Below are positions 42,490 through 54,410 of a stretch of 64,000 nt of DNA, piece after piece. The stretch's first letter is position 1, and each line of letters opens with the position of its first letter. The stretch is from Glandiceps talaboti (taxonomy: Eukaryota > Hemichordata > Enteropneusta > Spengelidae): assembly GCF_964340395.1 (NCBI RefSeq), contig NC_135565.1, forward strand, positions 9,410,742 through 9,474,741. Direction: 5' to 3'. The notes beneath the pieces were generated by a model. It was not told the origin of the DNA and searched no databases. It saw nothing but the letters and a program-made list of their open reading frames with translations. The position numbers were made by a program, and so were the translations under genes.

Positions 42490-42958
42490 GGTCACAATGG
42501 AAAAGGTCACGGTGGACCGCAGCGGTATTTACCTCCAGTCATTTATGGTCACTTCGGACGCGTTTTCATTCCAAACTAAGACTAATAACGGTATAAATGG
42601 CACTATAGAGAACTAAAAAAATCATAGAAGCTTAGATTTTGGGGAGTTTGCTGTTTAATTGAAATTTTAAAGCACTTTTACTTTTGTGGATGTGTCAGTT
42701 TATGCACTGTAGTGCGCTGTTCGTACGCCCAAAGTCACTTGACCGAACACCCTACCTTAGGTAGCAAGACTGTAACATATCACTGTTATGCATGGTTAAT
42801 TACAGAAATGCTCTTCATTAGATTTGTGCGTTGACTTTGGACTGATTACTTGACACTAGCTGTCAGCTGCAGATAGGGTTATGATACTACATCTTTCTAC
42901 CTACAAAATGTCAGGTAGTTGATGTAATCCCATGCTTTGCAGCTGCATTTAGATTGCT
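42490..42958. other. presumed intron, no exon seen
   Basis: I looked here for the missing N-terminal SET exon (GRGV.A..., EY.G) on the minus strand and found none. Confidence 0.4.
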
Positions 42959-42963
42959 GTTAA

Positions 42964-43312
42964 AGGGACATTAGGTGTAACTTTTGACATTTTATTCATC
43001 CCTCTGTTTCTGTGTATCAACTATGGTTTCCTATCCTAATATGAACATCATGTCGAAATGCCAAGTGTTCTGCTTGACAACACACCCTACCCTGTACATG
43101 TGTTATGACCACTGTTCTTGTTGACAAATGAATTCTAGTCCGGATTGGAATACAAATTTTTTACAATAACAATGTAGATTATACTCATATAGGGTATGTT
43201 GATGAGCTAAATACATATTTCTTCGTGGCTTAGGGATTCAAATAAGAAACTGCAGATGATACACAGAACAAACAAAATAAAAAATTGACCAAAAGTTACA
43301 GCTAATGGATCT
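42964..43312. mobile_element. TTAA-flanked MITE, copy 2 (349 bp)
   Basis: TTAA (42960-42963) and TTAA (43313-43316) flank inverted ends: AGGGACATTAGGTGTAAC on the left and AGATCCATTAGCTGTAAC on the reversed right end. The first seven bases AGGGACA equal the terminus of the 8.48-kb transposon, suggesting mobilisation by the same enzyme family. No coding sequence. It ends 18 bp before the donor of the SET-gene first exon. Confidence 0.75.
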
Positions 43313-43330
43313 TTAAATGAAAATACTAAC

Positions 43331-43433
43331 CTTTCTCGCCACACCATCTCATTCTTATCCAACTTGGATCACTATCATTTAAAATAAAATCAACTGCTAC
43401 ATCTATTGGTTTTTTCCTGCTTCTTCCCTTCAT
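43331..43433 (-). CDS. first exon of KMT5A-like SET gene
   Basis: ATG at 43433, then MKGRSRKKPIDVAVDFILND and DPSWIRMRWCGEK to a donor (AAAG|GTTAGTAT), leaving phase 1 so that the next codon would begin a Gly as in the GRGV start of KMT5A-like SET domains. Small invertebrate KMT5A-like proteins begin this way: a short basic start, a helix, DP.W, then the SET fold. The C-terminal SET exon lies 2.3 kb downstream on the same strand. The intermediate exon is not visible. Confidence 0.5.
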
Positions 43434-43800
43434 CCTGCTGGTGACTGTTTTTTTAAAATATATTCTAAAACGAAACATGACAAAAATAATTTACTTATTT
43501 TCATCAGAGCTACAGCTGTAAAGTATCCTTACGTTCTTATTAATGTGTTTCTTTGATAAGAATACTTGTGAGTTTGAGTTGTAGCTTGGGTTGGTTAGTC
43601 CCCAAGGGTTTGAGTCTCTGGGTCGATTGTTGGTTGAATATCTCAGAGTAGTAAATCTTCAAGATGTGTACAGCCAATCGTCCAGATGAGTTCAGTCGGT
43701 TTTTGGAATATTCCATTCAGTCCTTGGTGGTCGTTGAGGGCGTGGTCACATGTCAGTCACCTGACACTACATCCTACAGGGGATGCCAATAGGGGCAAAA
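43434..43800. other. flank between SET gene start and GC-rich island
   Basis: No feature beyond the composition change at about 43790. Confidence 0.3.
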
Positions 43801-43815
43801 CTATACTTTTTGATA

Positions 43816-46532
43816 CTACCAGGTAGGGGGACATACCTGTTTGTGATTTTTGGCAACAAGCCCAGCTACATCACTGATGTAGGCAGGGGTGTTAGGCTTT
43901 TGCCCTCCTGGGACGCAAAAGTATGGGCAGTCCGTCACCAAGAGCAGGCGGTCTTCCGGCACTTCTCTTAGGGCCGTGACTTGGACTGGGACAAATGAAC
44001 TGACTCCGGCATTGAAGCTGAAGTAACAGTGCGGGAACTCGTCCACCCATCGCAGCCGGATCACTGGCAAAGCTATGAAGCTGTATTTGCTGATGTGGGT
44101 GCACAGTATTCCTTCACTATGTGGAGGACACTGTAGCTCACATCAATGGCCAGGTGATCCGACTGGTGTGCAAGACGAGGGGACGCATAGGTACACTTTC
44201 CGCTAAGGTCAGACGGAGGAGGCTCTCTTGGTCTGGCCAAAGGTTGGGAGGGACCGTGCAGTCCACCCCAACCACTCCCAAGGCTGATACCTTGGGGGAC
44301 CAAACCAGTTCCCTAAATCTACTAAGTAGTTTAGGGGAGACCGTGACCGCATGTTTTTGGTGTACCCCTATCGCAATCTTCCAGTTCGGGGGTCTGGAGA
44401 GATTGGTGGGGTACGATGTGGGGTCATAGTAGACCTCCACTCCCCCAAGCACTCTAATCCCCGAGGATGATTTCGGCATAAGAGGGTTAGAGACTACCGT
44501 CTCCGAGGTTGCTGGACAGAACCCTAGCTTTTTCCAGAAAGTGGCATAGGATACCAATCTGTCCAGATGGAAATGGACGTCAAAAGCTCCCCGGGATTCC
44601 TCAGCTATGACCTTCCGGGCTAGCGCATGGGCAGCTGTCATCAGTGACCTGCCTGAATGACTAGGCCCACTAAGTGTACCTACGGCTCCTTTCACCAAGG
44701 TGGCACAAGAAGACCTGGGAGGTTTGGTGGCCTGTGTGGGTCACACCTCCATAGCAGGGGCTCCTACAGATGTCTGACAACCGGAGCTGCCAAACATCCG
44801 CAGGAACTCTGTCCTCTGCACAGGGGATATGAGTCCCAACAGGATCAACAGGACTCGCCAATGAATGAGGATGGCTGGGGATGAAGGAGGCTGCAGAGTG
44901 AATGCCAGGAGTGGCATCCATCCAGCCTCCTCACACAGCCGCCCCATCAGTGCCAGGTACCAGTCACCTACCTCCGCAGATACTGGAAGGAAGGCCTGGC
45001 CAACTTTCAAAAAGTAGTCCAGTAAGTCATGGGCGGGACTCACTGAATCACCACTGACAATCCGCCTGTGGAGCACTCCAAAAGCTTGGAGAGCACCCTG
45101 GGCGTCAAAGTCGGCCTCGTGACCCCAGAGTGCCGTAGGGAGATGGTGCTTAAACACATACTCTTTAAGCGTTTTGTCTACCTACGACACTCCGATAGCG
45201 TGCACCACGCATGCCGAACCGGCAATGATTTTATTTGGCCAGAAGAAGCGATGCCGGGGTCCTCCAGACAAATGGCACCGAAGGGATCCCCCGGGTAGGA
45301 ATGGGGTGTTTCCTCCTCTGGAGGGGCGGCTTGGGACTGACAGAACCATCCTTTTGGTCTGTATGTCTGTCCCAGTCCGCTCCCCTGAGGTGTAGGCTGC
45401 ACCCGGGTCTTCCCCTCGGAAGGTTGGATTTTAGTGGTGAGAGCATAAGGTGCTGGTGCCGCCTGTCGTCCCTTGCTAGGGCGCTTTAGCTTCCTACCTT
45501 TTGAGGTGGATGCCTCTGCTCCCGCAGGGAGGACCCAGCACCTGCCCCACAGCCTCCACTCCCCTGACTGGTCCCTTTTTCTTTCGATCACCCTTTGGCA
45601 GTCTCCTAGGAAGGGGCAGCCGGGGTCTGGGTTGCTGCAGGGGCTTGGCGTCTGCTACCTTTCTGCCCACAGTTGCGCCTCTTCTTAGGAGGGGTTGGAC
45701 GAACCTCTGCTGGCAAACCACCGGGGTAGGTTACGCCAACAGAGGGCCTGGATTTGAAGTCCTCACGTGTGGCTTGGTGAGTCGGTTCGACAAACCTTAC
45801 CACCCATGGAGGTTCAAACCAGGTTGGAGCCTCTGGGGCTGCAGGCACCGAGGTGTCCAGCCCAGAGTGCTCCATCCGTTCATCCTCAAAGGTGACCCTT
45901 CGAGTCCCACTTGAGAGATCCTTTGGCAGGGAGTTGACTGCCGTTGGGCAGTCTCTTCGCGGTCTTCGGGTTGGATAAGGGATATATTTCGATGCCCCCT
46001 TGCAGGGTTCGTAGATCCCCACTGCCATCGGGCCACCTCTTCAGGGTCATCCAGTCTACAGCCCTTTGAGGCAAATTGACCACTTACCTCAGCCCTTCCC
46101 TGCTGGAACCTGGATGATCTTGTTCTAGGGGATCCTTCGGCCACCGCATGGCTGACTTGTTGGGGTGGATGAGGTTGCCATCAATCCAAGAATGACTGAT
46201 AGCCAGGAATTGGTTGGCATCAGTCCTCATATCCCTCATCTACCTGTTCCTTTTGTGCCGGCGGGCGAGTTGGAATTGGCCCACCAGTAATCTGTTTGTC
46301 AGGTCAGCCCTGCTGACGGACAGGTCTTGATTCCCAGAAGGTTCCACAGTTCGGCCTGTGCCATAATCTCGCCCCTTTGGGTTGCTTCCCGTATCTGTTG
46401 TTCATTATGTCACCAAACGTGACTGGCCCGCTCCCTCCTCTCTTTTTCTTGTTGCAGTCTCTGGGTGTTGCTTGCGCTGCGGCCAGGGAGCCAGTCACGC
46501 TTTGCGGACAGGGACGAGTCGGATGACGACAT
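43816..46532 (-). pseudogene. GC-rich decayed coding island, unknown element
   Basis: About 2.7 kb with base composition unlike its surroundings (the 60 bases from 45601 hold 40 G+C). The minus strand shows long consecutive frames: ATG at 46532 (MSSSDSSLSAKRDW), then VTFGDIMNNRYGKQ, TRRVTFEDERMEHSG, a proline/lysine-rich middle, then a long frame from about 45720 to 44138 with a few in-frame stops. That frame contains SACVVHAIGVS, VDKTLKEYVFKHHLPTALWG, DLLDYFLKVGQAFLP, SLMTAAHALARKVI, VLGGVEVYYDPTSYP and NWKIAIGVHQKHAV. After a shift near 44100 it continues VIRLRWVDEFPHCYFSF, ending at 43816. The stops and shifts make it dead. Order and size suggest one long ORF or a gag-like polyprotein. I recognise no RT, protease, zinc knuckle, capsid or polymerase motif. 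Confidence 0.55.
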
Positions 46533-46559
46533 AATTGTAAGTGGTCTGAAAAGAGAAGG

Positions 46560-49370
46560 TGGAGACATACAGCAACGGTTAGTGTTGGCTACAAACATTG
46601 CAGCTAGATCATTATACAAATCAGTTTTATGTTTTGCTGCAAACGACAAGAGACTGAGATGCAAGAAATTGCTCAAAAGCATGCTTATAAATACACCAAT
46701 GGTACTCGCCAGTTTTTAGGCAGATCTTATCCTTCGCACATGGCGCACGCTTTCAAGATTGGTTTGGTGTTCATGCGCATATCCGCTGTATATGAGTATT
46801 GCACTGACTGTCGAAACAAATTCTCTTAGATGGCAACGACAACACTGGTATTAATACGTGACTTCTACCGAAATGCAAACTTTAAGGCCTAATAGCTTGA
46901 GGTATGGTGTGCTATCTTTATGACAGAATGTCCTCGAAATATTGAACTGTCTGACATCGCTTTTTATGTTTTCGAAAGAGCTCACAAACTCTTTGTTTTA
47001 TGTGAAATTGTTCTCGTGATTTCTTCTGTGGTTATCTTCCGTTTGTCGGAGAGAAAGTATGTGTTGATTTTTGGCGGCTAAGATTACGGATGTAGATTAT
47101 TTTTATAATCACTGTCCGTGACAAAAACCACCATAGAATACCTGTACCGGTTCCATTTGAAATCGTCTATGAAATAGTTGGTCACGCCACAAAGAATAAG
47201 TTCAATTGCAACATCAAGCACAAACATCAAACTTATTGAAAGCCGGCAGTTACAGGTCATATCTGACAGACTGGGTACATAAAAATACAAGTTTAATTTT
47301 CTCGTGCGGTTTTAGTGCATTGGATAATTACGTTTTTAAAATCCCCTGTTTACGTTCCCATATTCTTAAGTTGCACATGAACAGTAATTCTACAATACGT
47401 ATACATACACGTAAAAATAAACGTTTGACAATCACATCTGGTTATATGATTTGCTTGATTAAATGAATATTAATGAGTTAGGCGATAATGGACATCCCTT
47501 GATAATTTGTCAGCTGGGGAATTCAGTATGCAAAAAAAGAAATGCTGTAGCTATCCCAAAATGCCACAAGTATATCGCAGAAATGTGTTAGAATACATTT
47601 TGTATTATTATTTTATACGTTTCTTGTGTCGTTATTTGTCGTTCTAGTTTGTTCTGACTCATTCTATGTCACTAGTGGCCTTTACAGAATTACAGGTCGT
47701 TCCTGCAAGCAGAGGTAAATCATTAAAAGGTTGTCGTTGAGGGCGTGATTTTAAAAATTGGCGTAAACGTCAATTTCATTAAATTTAAGGACATTTGTTA
47801 ATTTTTTTTGGTCGTTCTGGTTTGTTCAGAGGTCGTTAAAGGTAGTTTTGGGTCATTCTTTCTAGTTTTGGCGCGTTATTACTCATTTCAGGTCGTTATT
47901 GCTCTTTCCATGTTTTACATTGATTTGAATGTGAATAGCGGTATCAAAATCTGAGGCATTGCTTTCTGTGGGCAGAATTCCATGCGGTCCTCTTTGGCTA
48001 AAACCTCTGTCGAAAATGATGGGATGTCAGTCACCATTTGTTATTGACACATGTTTGCCTAGTTTTTATCAGGAATTTACTTTCAAAGATGGGTTACTGG
48101 AGACCATTCAGGTATGGTTCTTTTGGCCAAGTCCTGAACTAAACAAATATGTTAGGTTGTTTAAGTTCTAGGAATTTAGATAAATTTTGTTAGACGGAGA
48201 CACTCGAAAGTAGGTCAAAGGTTATCCAAAATTCGGCATCGAAATGGTGGTTCTATTTCATGAGAATCATGCAAGAAGCACACATTGTATCTTATTAAGG
48301 ACTTGAATACAGACTTACACATTTGGCAGATATAAAGACATTCTAATGGAGAGTGGGATTACATTTATGTTGATAAGAGGTGTTTATTTAGAAATTACTA
48401 TCAAATTAGTTGGTATGAATATTACAAAACTTTCAAATTATGGATTTTTATTTGGTTTAGTTAATGGGTACTGGTTACTAAGGCTGTTGTTCTGACATCT
48501 GTATGCCATACCACGTTGTTTTTGGAGATGTAGGATGGTGAGAAATGTCATAACTTTTATGTGAGTTTCTCTCGATAGAAATGCAACTTAAATTTGATTT
48601 TGAAATGCTTAATAGAAAATTAACTAACCCACATCATACCTTAGTGAGGACTTGAATACAAGCCTACACTCGGCAAACATAAAGATATTGGAATCGACAG
48701 CAGATGTAAATTTATGATAACTTGTGACATTTATTTTAAAAGTAATAACACATTTTCAAACAGGAATAAGGGCATTGTAGTCTATCCACAGACCTTGTAG
48801 GATTTGTTACAGCAGCAACAGCCCACAGTTGATCAGATAACTGAACCAGGGTATACTTATGTTGAAATAAGAACCCTGGTCAAGTGCACACCCTGTTGGT
48901 GGTCATGTAGTCTACAGAATTAAATAACAATGAAAACCATATGTTTCAATGCAAGGACTATTGTTACAAAAGAAAAATCTTCCACGTTATAAATAGCCAC
49001 ATATGTCTATGTCGAAATTCTGGCACACGTTCAATAGCCAGTGGTGAGTCTCCATGTGGTTTGAACCACTATTCTTGCGATGGGAACGTCCTCCTAGATA
49101 AAATTAACAATACAGTGCAAGAGTCATATATGCAATAACAGTGGTTATTTCACACACAGTTTATATTGATAATAGAATACAAGGTGTTTTATCAAGGTGG
49201 TGTATGGAATAAAATGAGAACATTTTGTTGATTTATGGAACAAAAAGGCTGAAATGAATACTAAAAAGTATCAACAAGTGTCCTTCAATCAAACCATCTT
49301 CAGAAGTAGGGCTTTATTTTTTATTTGTATTAACATGGTTTCAAACTATATAAATTCCACATACATATGA
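46560..49370. other. no gene recognised
   Basis: AT-rich. 47640-47910 has recurrent 'ggtcgtt' words (tcaggtcgttatt, gaggtcgttaaagg, ggtcgttctgg). 48190-48370 and 48560-48740 share a diverged 'acttgaatacag(a/c)ctacac..ggca.a.ataaagat' unit. Confidence 0.4.
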
Positions 49371-49379
49371 AGATAATGG

Positions 49380-50110
49380 TGGTGGGTGGGCCAGTTCAGG
49401 TAGTGCGTGTTATGTAGAAATTTCCTTGTCGAGTTTTTGATTTGGTTGAAGGAAGTGGAGAGGTGTTTAGGGACGGTGTTAGGTCTATGGGGTGGGAGCT
49501 GAAGATTACTTTTTTGATGTCACTTAAAAGTCTCTGGTCTTCAACCTGGATGTGTGTATTAACAGTCGATGTGTTATGGGAGGGGGATGTGGGGGAGAAC
49601 TAGGGGAGCGAATTTTAACATGATAAAGAAGAAAGGGGAGGAGGGTTTGTTATATTAAAATACCTGACTGAAGGTTTGGTCGGGGTTGTCGTTTTAGCGA
49701 TAAAAGCGATGGTTTGGATGGCCATGTGGATGGGGTGGGTAGCGAATATTGCAGGGGTGATCGGGGCTGTTCTTGTGTCTGCTTGTGAATGTTACACCCA
49801 CTGCACCTCCACCATTCTGTTTCTGGGCATGGTGATGATGACGATCTTCAACCTCCATCCACATTATTTCTTTGTCCAAATTCGTATCTGGAGGTGTGTT
49901 GGTGGGGCTCGTACCTGCCTGCCATATTCTCGGCCTGGTTGGTACAAAATGTATAGCTTCTTGCATCGAGCTCGAGCTTCTTGCACGTTGGGAGCCAAAA
50001 ATGTAAGCATCACAGTCTTACTAACGGGGTTAATGTTGCATATGATCGATGCCATTGTGTGGGGACTTAGGTTCAGAGAAATACTAAAATTAATGGAACG
50101 AGATTCTTCA
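49380..50110. other. strand-skewed G-rich block with open frames
   Basis: The plus strand is strikingly G-rich and C-poor (for example 49570-49640). A plus-strand frame of 159 codons (49676-50152) has several hydrophobic stretches but random-looking order. The minus strand holds MASIICNINPVSKTVMLTFL and QEARARCKKLYILYQPGREY ending at a donor-like GGCAG|GTACGA, which looks more like coding sequence. This may be a decayed element. Undecided. Confidence 0.25.
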
Positions 50111-50159
50111 GGTATAAATGAACTTAAAGGGGTATACTTTTACTCATCAAGATAAATAA

Positions 50160-51300
50160 CAATTTCTACAAAATAAGCATTCAGTACAGAAATGTAAATA
50201 TACTATTGGATATGTTCTCAAAGATTAATTAATATTAAGTTTTTTTTTTTTTTTTTCTTTCTAAATAAATTTTTGTGCTGGGAATTCCTCCAAGCAATTT
50301 TCTGTTATGCAGACAAATACAAACAAACACACACAAATGCTACAGAGATCCATTCGGGTTTGGGACTATGTGACAGGGGTATGTTGCACGTTCCATATCA
50401 CGTTGCTGTGGAACTGTCAAGGCTTTCCCAGTCAGTCCACTGACTGCGTGATCACAAAAACGAGCGTACATTTGTAATTTTACCCTGTTCATATACAATT
50501 GGCAAAACACGTCTATATTATCGCTATTATCGAAATTTTAATTATTCTGGTAGAGATATTCCACGCCCACGATTATAACGAATGCCTTTGTCTCAACCTC
50601 TCAAAGATTACACAAACCATCACATTAGTGCTACGTCATGACCTTGAATATAGTTCTGTCCAATCAAAGGCAACAAAATATGCCTTTGTTCTACAGTTTC
50701 AAGACCCCACCATTGCAAGTACGCACACAACATATATTGGGTTTCCATGAAACAGACGGACATGCGTGTTTAAGAAAGAGGGGACACACTCAGCGATATT
50801 GACGAGGGCCGAGGGTTTAATAACTCGATAACTATTTTAAGAAATATATCATGTTTTTAAAATTACATTGAGATGTCAGAACTTGCCACTGTAATCTGCA
50901 TGACGTGTTTAGATTTTAGAATGTTAAATACTCTTGTTCATAATTAATTGTCATTAGACATACGAAGGCATGTTTTGGAATACCTTGGCAATCGTAAAAA
51001 CATGTTTCCTGATCAATATAAGGATTTATGGTAAAATATAACCGTTATATTGCGACAGAATGTTGGCTTCTAATTTAATGACAAATAAAATAAATGCATT
51101 ATGACATCATTTTCTAGGTAGCTTCGTTTACGACACGCCCAAAATGACAATGAACATTATTTTCGATATTATAGTAATCGGACCGTAGTAAACCCCCGCC
51201 CCCCTGATTTGATATTCCCCTTGATCATTAAAACGCTGTCAATGCATGAGATATATCGTATACATCGTACACTTGATCAATTCTTGTGAAAGTGTGCAAA
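50160..51300. other. no gene recognised
   Basis: T-run at 50240-50258; otherwise AT-rich without coding signals. Confidence 0.4.
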
Positions 51301-51313
51301 GAAATTAACGTAC

Positions 51314-52340
51314 CTGTGCTTCCTTTCCTCTCAGCTCCTTCTCTGACAAAGTCCTTCGTTGACAATAAGGAGATGTTGTCTCGCCTTCTAACTTGTCTGG
51401 GAGCATTACCCCAGCGAGTTGTTTGGATAGCGTGGCCCATCCCCGTTCTATCATATTGAAGGCGCTAAATCCCGGGCAGAACGATGTTAGTACAAGTGCA
51501 TCAAGATTAAGGTCTCTCCAAAGTCTCATGTACAAAAATGCATTCGTAACAAAGTTTGTGTTGAAGTCTGACCCCCCATCAATAACCCCGCATACGATCG
51601 GTTGCCAGCGTTCAAGGTGAGCTGCTATGTTGGTTGAGTGAAAATCTTCCACGCGATTTCTTACTCTTATTAGACCACTTCTTCCATAATTAAAATGCTC
51701 ACGTCCAAGTTCGTCCATTGTCATGGCCGGCTCATCTGTTTTCTTCTTGATAACCATGTACCCGTTTGGCGTTATCTGGTACCGTGGCGTGGGAAAGTCA
51801 TGGTCCGGCACATGTGGGGTGTCGTTGACGGGGAAAATTCGCGATGTTTTGAAATGTCTTGACACCTCGGTACCACCAATTTGTACTTTGTTCAAATTAT
51901 CGCATGATAACACCAGCGTCTGTGTTAAGTATTTTGCGGCAAACTCCAGTATATATTTGACTTGTGAAAAGTAATAATGGTCGTTTTGGTCTTCCTTGCG
52001 TCTGTTGTTCTGGATATTTGCTGCCTTGGCGTCGATTTCTGATGAGTAGTTGGCCGATGCCCGTATTCTCTTATTGGGGGGTACCATCCATCTTGATATT
52101 GTGGTCTCGCTTACACCATATTCCTTCAGTTGTGGGTCACTTTCACCTAGATGATTTTTAATCAGTTTTATGGTGACTCCACAACTTCCAGTGGTTTCTC
52201 GTCTCCGACTAGGGTATGAGCTTTGAAACCGTTGGATTCGACGAATGCAGTTGTCACCTTAATGACAGATGGAAACAACTCTGATATCTTCGGCCTACCG
52301 GCCCCTTCTCTTTTTCCTCCGTGTTGTGGTCTTTTCGACG
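51314..52340 (-). pseudogene. DDE-type transposase-like gene, one frameshift
   Basis: From about 52330 downward: RPKISELFPSVIKVTTAFVE and NGFKAHT, then after a shift near 52212 RRRETTGSCGVTIKLIKNHL. An HTH-like segment follows (YGVSETTISRWM), then LVLSCDNLNK, PDHDFPTPRYQITPNGYMVI, VCGVIDGGSDFN, LWRDLNLDALVLTSFCPGFS and FNMIERGWATLSKQLAGV. It ends LRGKEAQ at a perfect donor (CAG|GTACGT). The Asp of SCD, the Asp of DGG and the Glu of N.IE fit an RNase H-fold catalytic triad. The family is abundant and uncharacterised in marine invertebrates; I know no accepted superfamily name for it. Apart from the shift, over 290 codons are open. Confidence 0.7.
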
Positions 52341-52494
52341 TTTTCTCGTACTCTGTGGAGTTACATTGAAACGAAGATCAGGGCCCTGAGAAGGGCCAAT
52401 GGGGAAAGTACCTCCCACGCCTTGTGATCTACGTTGTGGAAAGAGATAGCTGTATGACATGTTGCTTGATCAGAATTGAAGCTATTAGAATGAA

Positions 52495-52517
52495 TGAATG
52501 AATGAATGAATGAATGA
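52495..52517. repeat. (AATG)n short microsatellite
   Basis: About six AATG units. Confidence 0.8.
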
Positions 52518-52925
52518 CAACTTTGACAAAAAGTACGCTGGAAATGAGAATTGTTTTCATAATCGAGACTACGCGTAAATTGGCGTAGTTTGGACTCTTG
52601 AAGGACGGACAATAGGTGTTTACTTTCTATTGTCTACAACGTAAAGTTCATGAATATGCGTCAAAACTCATGAATATTCACCGTAGTACATCGGAGCTAC
52701 GAGGAGCTACTCGTGACTACGCGTAATTACGGTGCACTTGATTTCAATGCCCTCCCTTAGTTGCCAGTTCTTCATATTGTGGTAAATGCTGGAGAACAAC
52801 TTCTACAGTTTTCACTGGGCATATCATGTCATTGTCATGCTGTTCTGCCAGTGACTTGCTTGCAGTTATAAGAAGAAAAAATAGTTTTAAAAAAATCATG
52901 AAAATTGTAATAATGTTGGTTTCTA

Positions 52926-53048
52926 TATAGAGCTTTCCTGTTAGGGCGGCCCTTTTTATTTTTCTGTTTCTCATCTCCCGACCGACCCTAATTTGCAGCT
53001 CCGACATCAGAAAAAAAAAAGTTTTTTTATTTTCGACCGACCCCTGAG
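52926..53048. repeat. dispersed 'tttctcatctcc..gaccgacc' repeat
   Basis: 'ctgtttctcatctcc', poly-A/T and 'gaccgacccc' resemble the blocks at 55320-55410 and 56560-56650 ('cccgcccgacccgcctga', 'ggagatgagaaac') in inverted orientation. Confidence 0.5.
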
Positions 53049-53099
53049 CACAGCAAAATTGTAAGGTTCCCCATGGCGTCTTAGGCCAGTTCTGCCGAG

Positions 53100-54320
53100 G
53101 CCACGACCTTGCGACATTGGCCCCCTAAAATTACAAATGAAGCAATAATTTTCCCACCTTGCGTCGCTTTGGCGCATTCATTTTACGGCAGACATCAAAA
53201 TTATCTAAGTCCACGGCCGGACCAGGCCAGGCTCTGACTCGACGTGAATCCCACAAGAAGTATACTGACTGCGTAAGGGAAAGTTTTGTTGACATCATAT
53301 AAGATACAGTGATGACAACGCGCAGTTCTATTGTTAACATAAAAAATGCCACAAAAAGATCAACTTTGATAAACTTAATCTACAAATTAAAACAGAGGGA
53401 TTAGATGAGACGTCGAAATGGACGTCTCTCGTCACATGTTTTGTCACTGTCGTGACCTCTGACCTAATCACTGACGTGTGCGAAACACTGAACTTGCTAC
53501 CGGAACATCTATCTGCCATGCCACAGCTCAGAAGCCTTCGTGAACCAAATTTATGGGACAGGTTGTGATTTTCATTTGTTGATGGGTTAAATTAAATGAG
53601 TACATGTGTATTTTGATTCCGAAAAAGCTGTGTTAGGGGATCGTGTTGCATGATGTTGACAGTGCTAGTGACACGTGAATGTTGGGCACTGAATCAATGC
53701 GTAATCACTGGCATGGGCATGGCCACTATAGACGGCCGATGCATGTGCGCCCGGTCAGACATGAAGAACGAACTTGTTGTGCAAATCAGAATAAAATTAA
53801 TGTAATATTTACAGAGCATCCCAACTTTGACTTTGTTGACAGTTTTAGTTAAAGATTCAAGTTCTGAGTTTCAAGGACACCTAATGTCAGCTTTCCGTAT
53901 CATTGCATGCAGTTTACTATGCTGTCATTTGATATAGCAGGACCAAATCATGATACACAGCCAGTAACGGTTAATTAATAAAAAATAAATTATTTTAAAG
54001 TTTGTTTGACTATTATTTGTAAGTTTTTCGTTCACATTTGGTACTTTTCAAGTCAGGGATTTTTCTTCTTCAAAATGTCATGAATTTGAAGAGGGAATGA
54101 TAAACACAGTAGTGTACTAACAATTTTAAAAATGAAACAAGTGGTTACAAGTTTAGGATTTCTCAAAGTTTTTATTCAATCATATGTTCACTGTGACTTA
54201 TTTTGAAGTTGTTCATTGTCCTTGTCTGAAAAAAGTGAATTATAAATTTTAGCACTGCTCTTCATTGATATTCAGATTAAAAATTGTGACTACCTGGCTT
54301 TCCAATCTTTCTAAACAATA
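53100..54320. other. no confirmed gene; divergent ATG pair
   Basis: ATGGCAGAT on the minus strand (53519) and ATGCCACAG on the plus strand (about 53518) overlap head to head next to several TGACG/GACGTC words (53405-53485). This looks promoter-like, but neither short frame is supported by splice sites or family. Confidence 0.25.
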
Positions 54321-54325
54321 TATCA

Positions 54326-54328
<3 letters not shown>

Positions 54329-54408
<80 letters not shown>
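54329..54408. repeat. (AT)n microsatellite
   Basis: About 40 uninterrupted AT units. Confidence 0.98.

Positions 54409-54410
<2 letters not shown>

Noticed and set aside
43730-47747. 15-bp direct match gtcgttgagggcgtg at 43730 and 47733 as possible long terminal repeats of the GC-rich island
   Set aside because: A single 15-bp match in 64 kb is expected by chance about once, flanking bases do not extend it, and the positions do not coincide with the composition borders.
53334-53560. Head-to-head ATGs as a bidirectional promoter with two genes
   Set aside because: Neither frame continues into a supported exon; kept only as a note.
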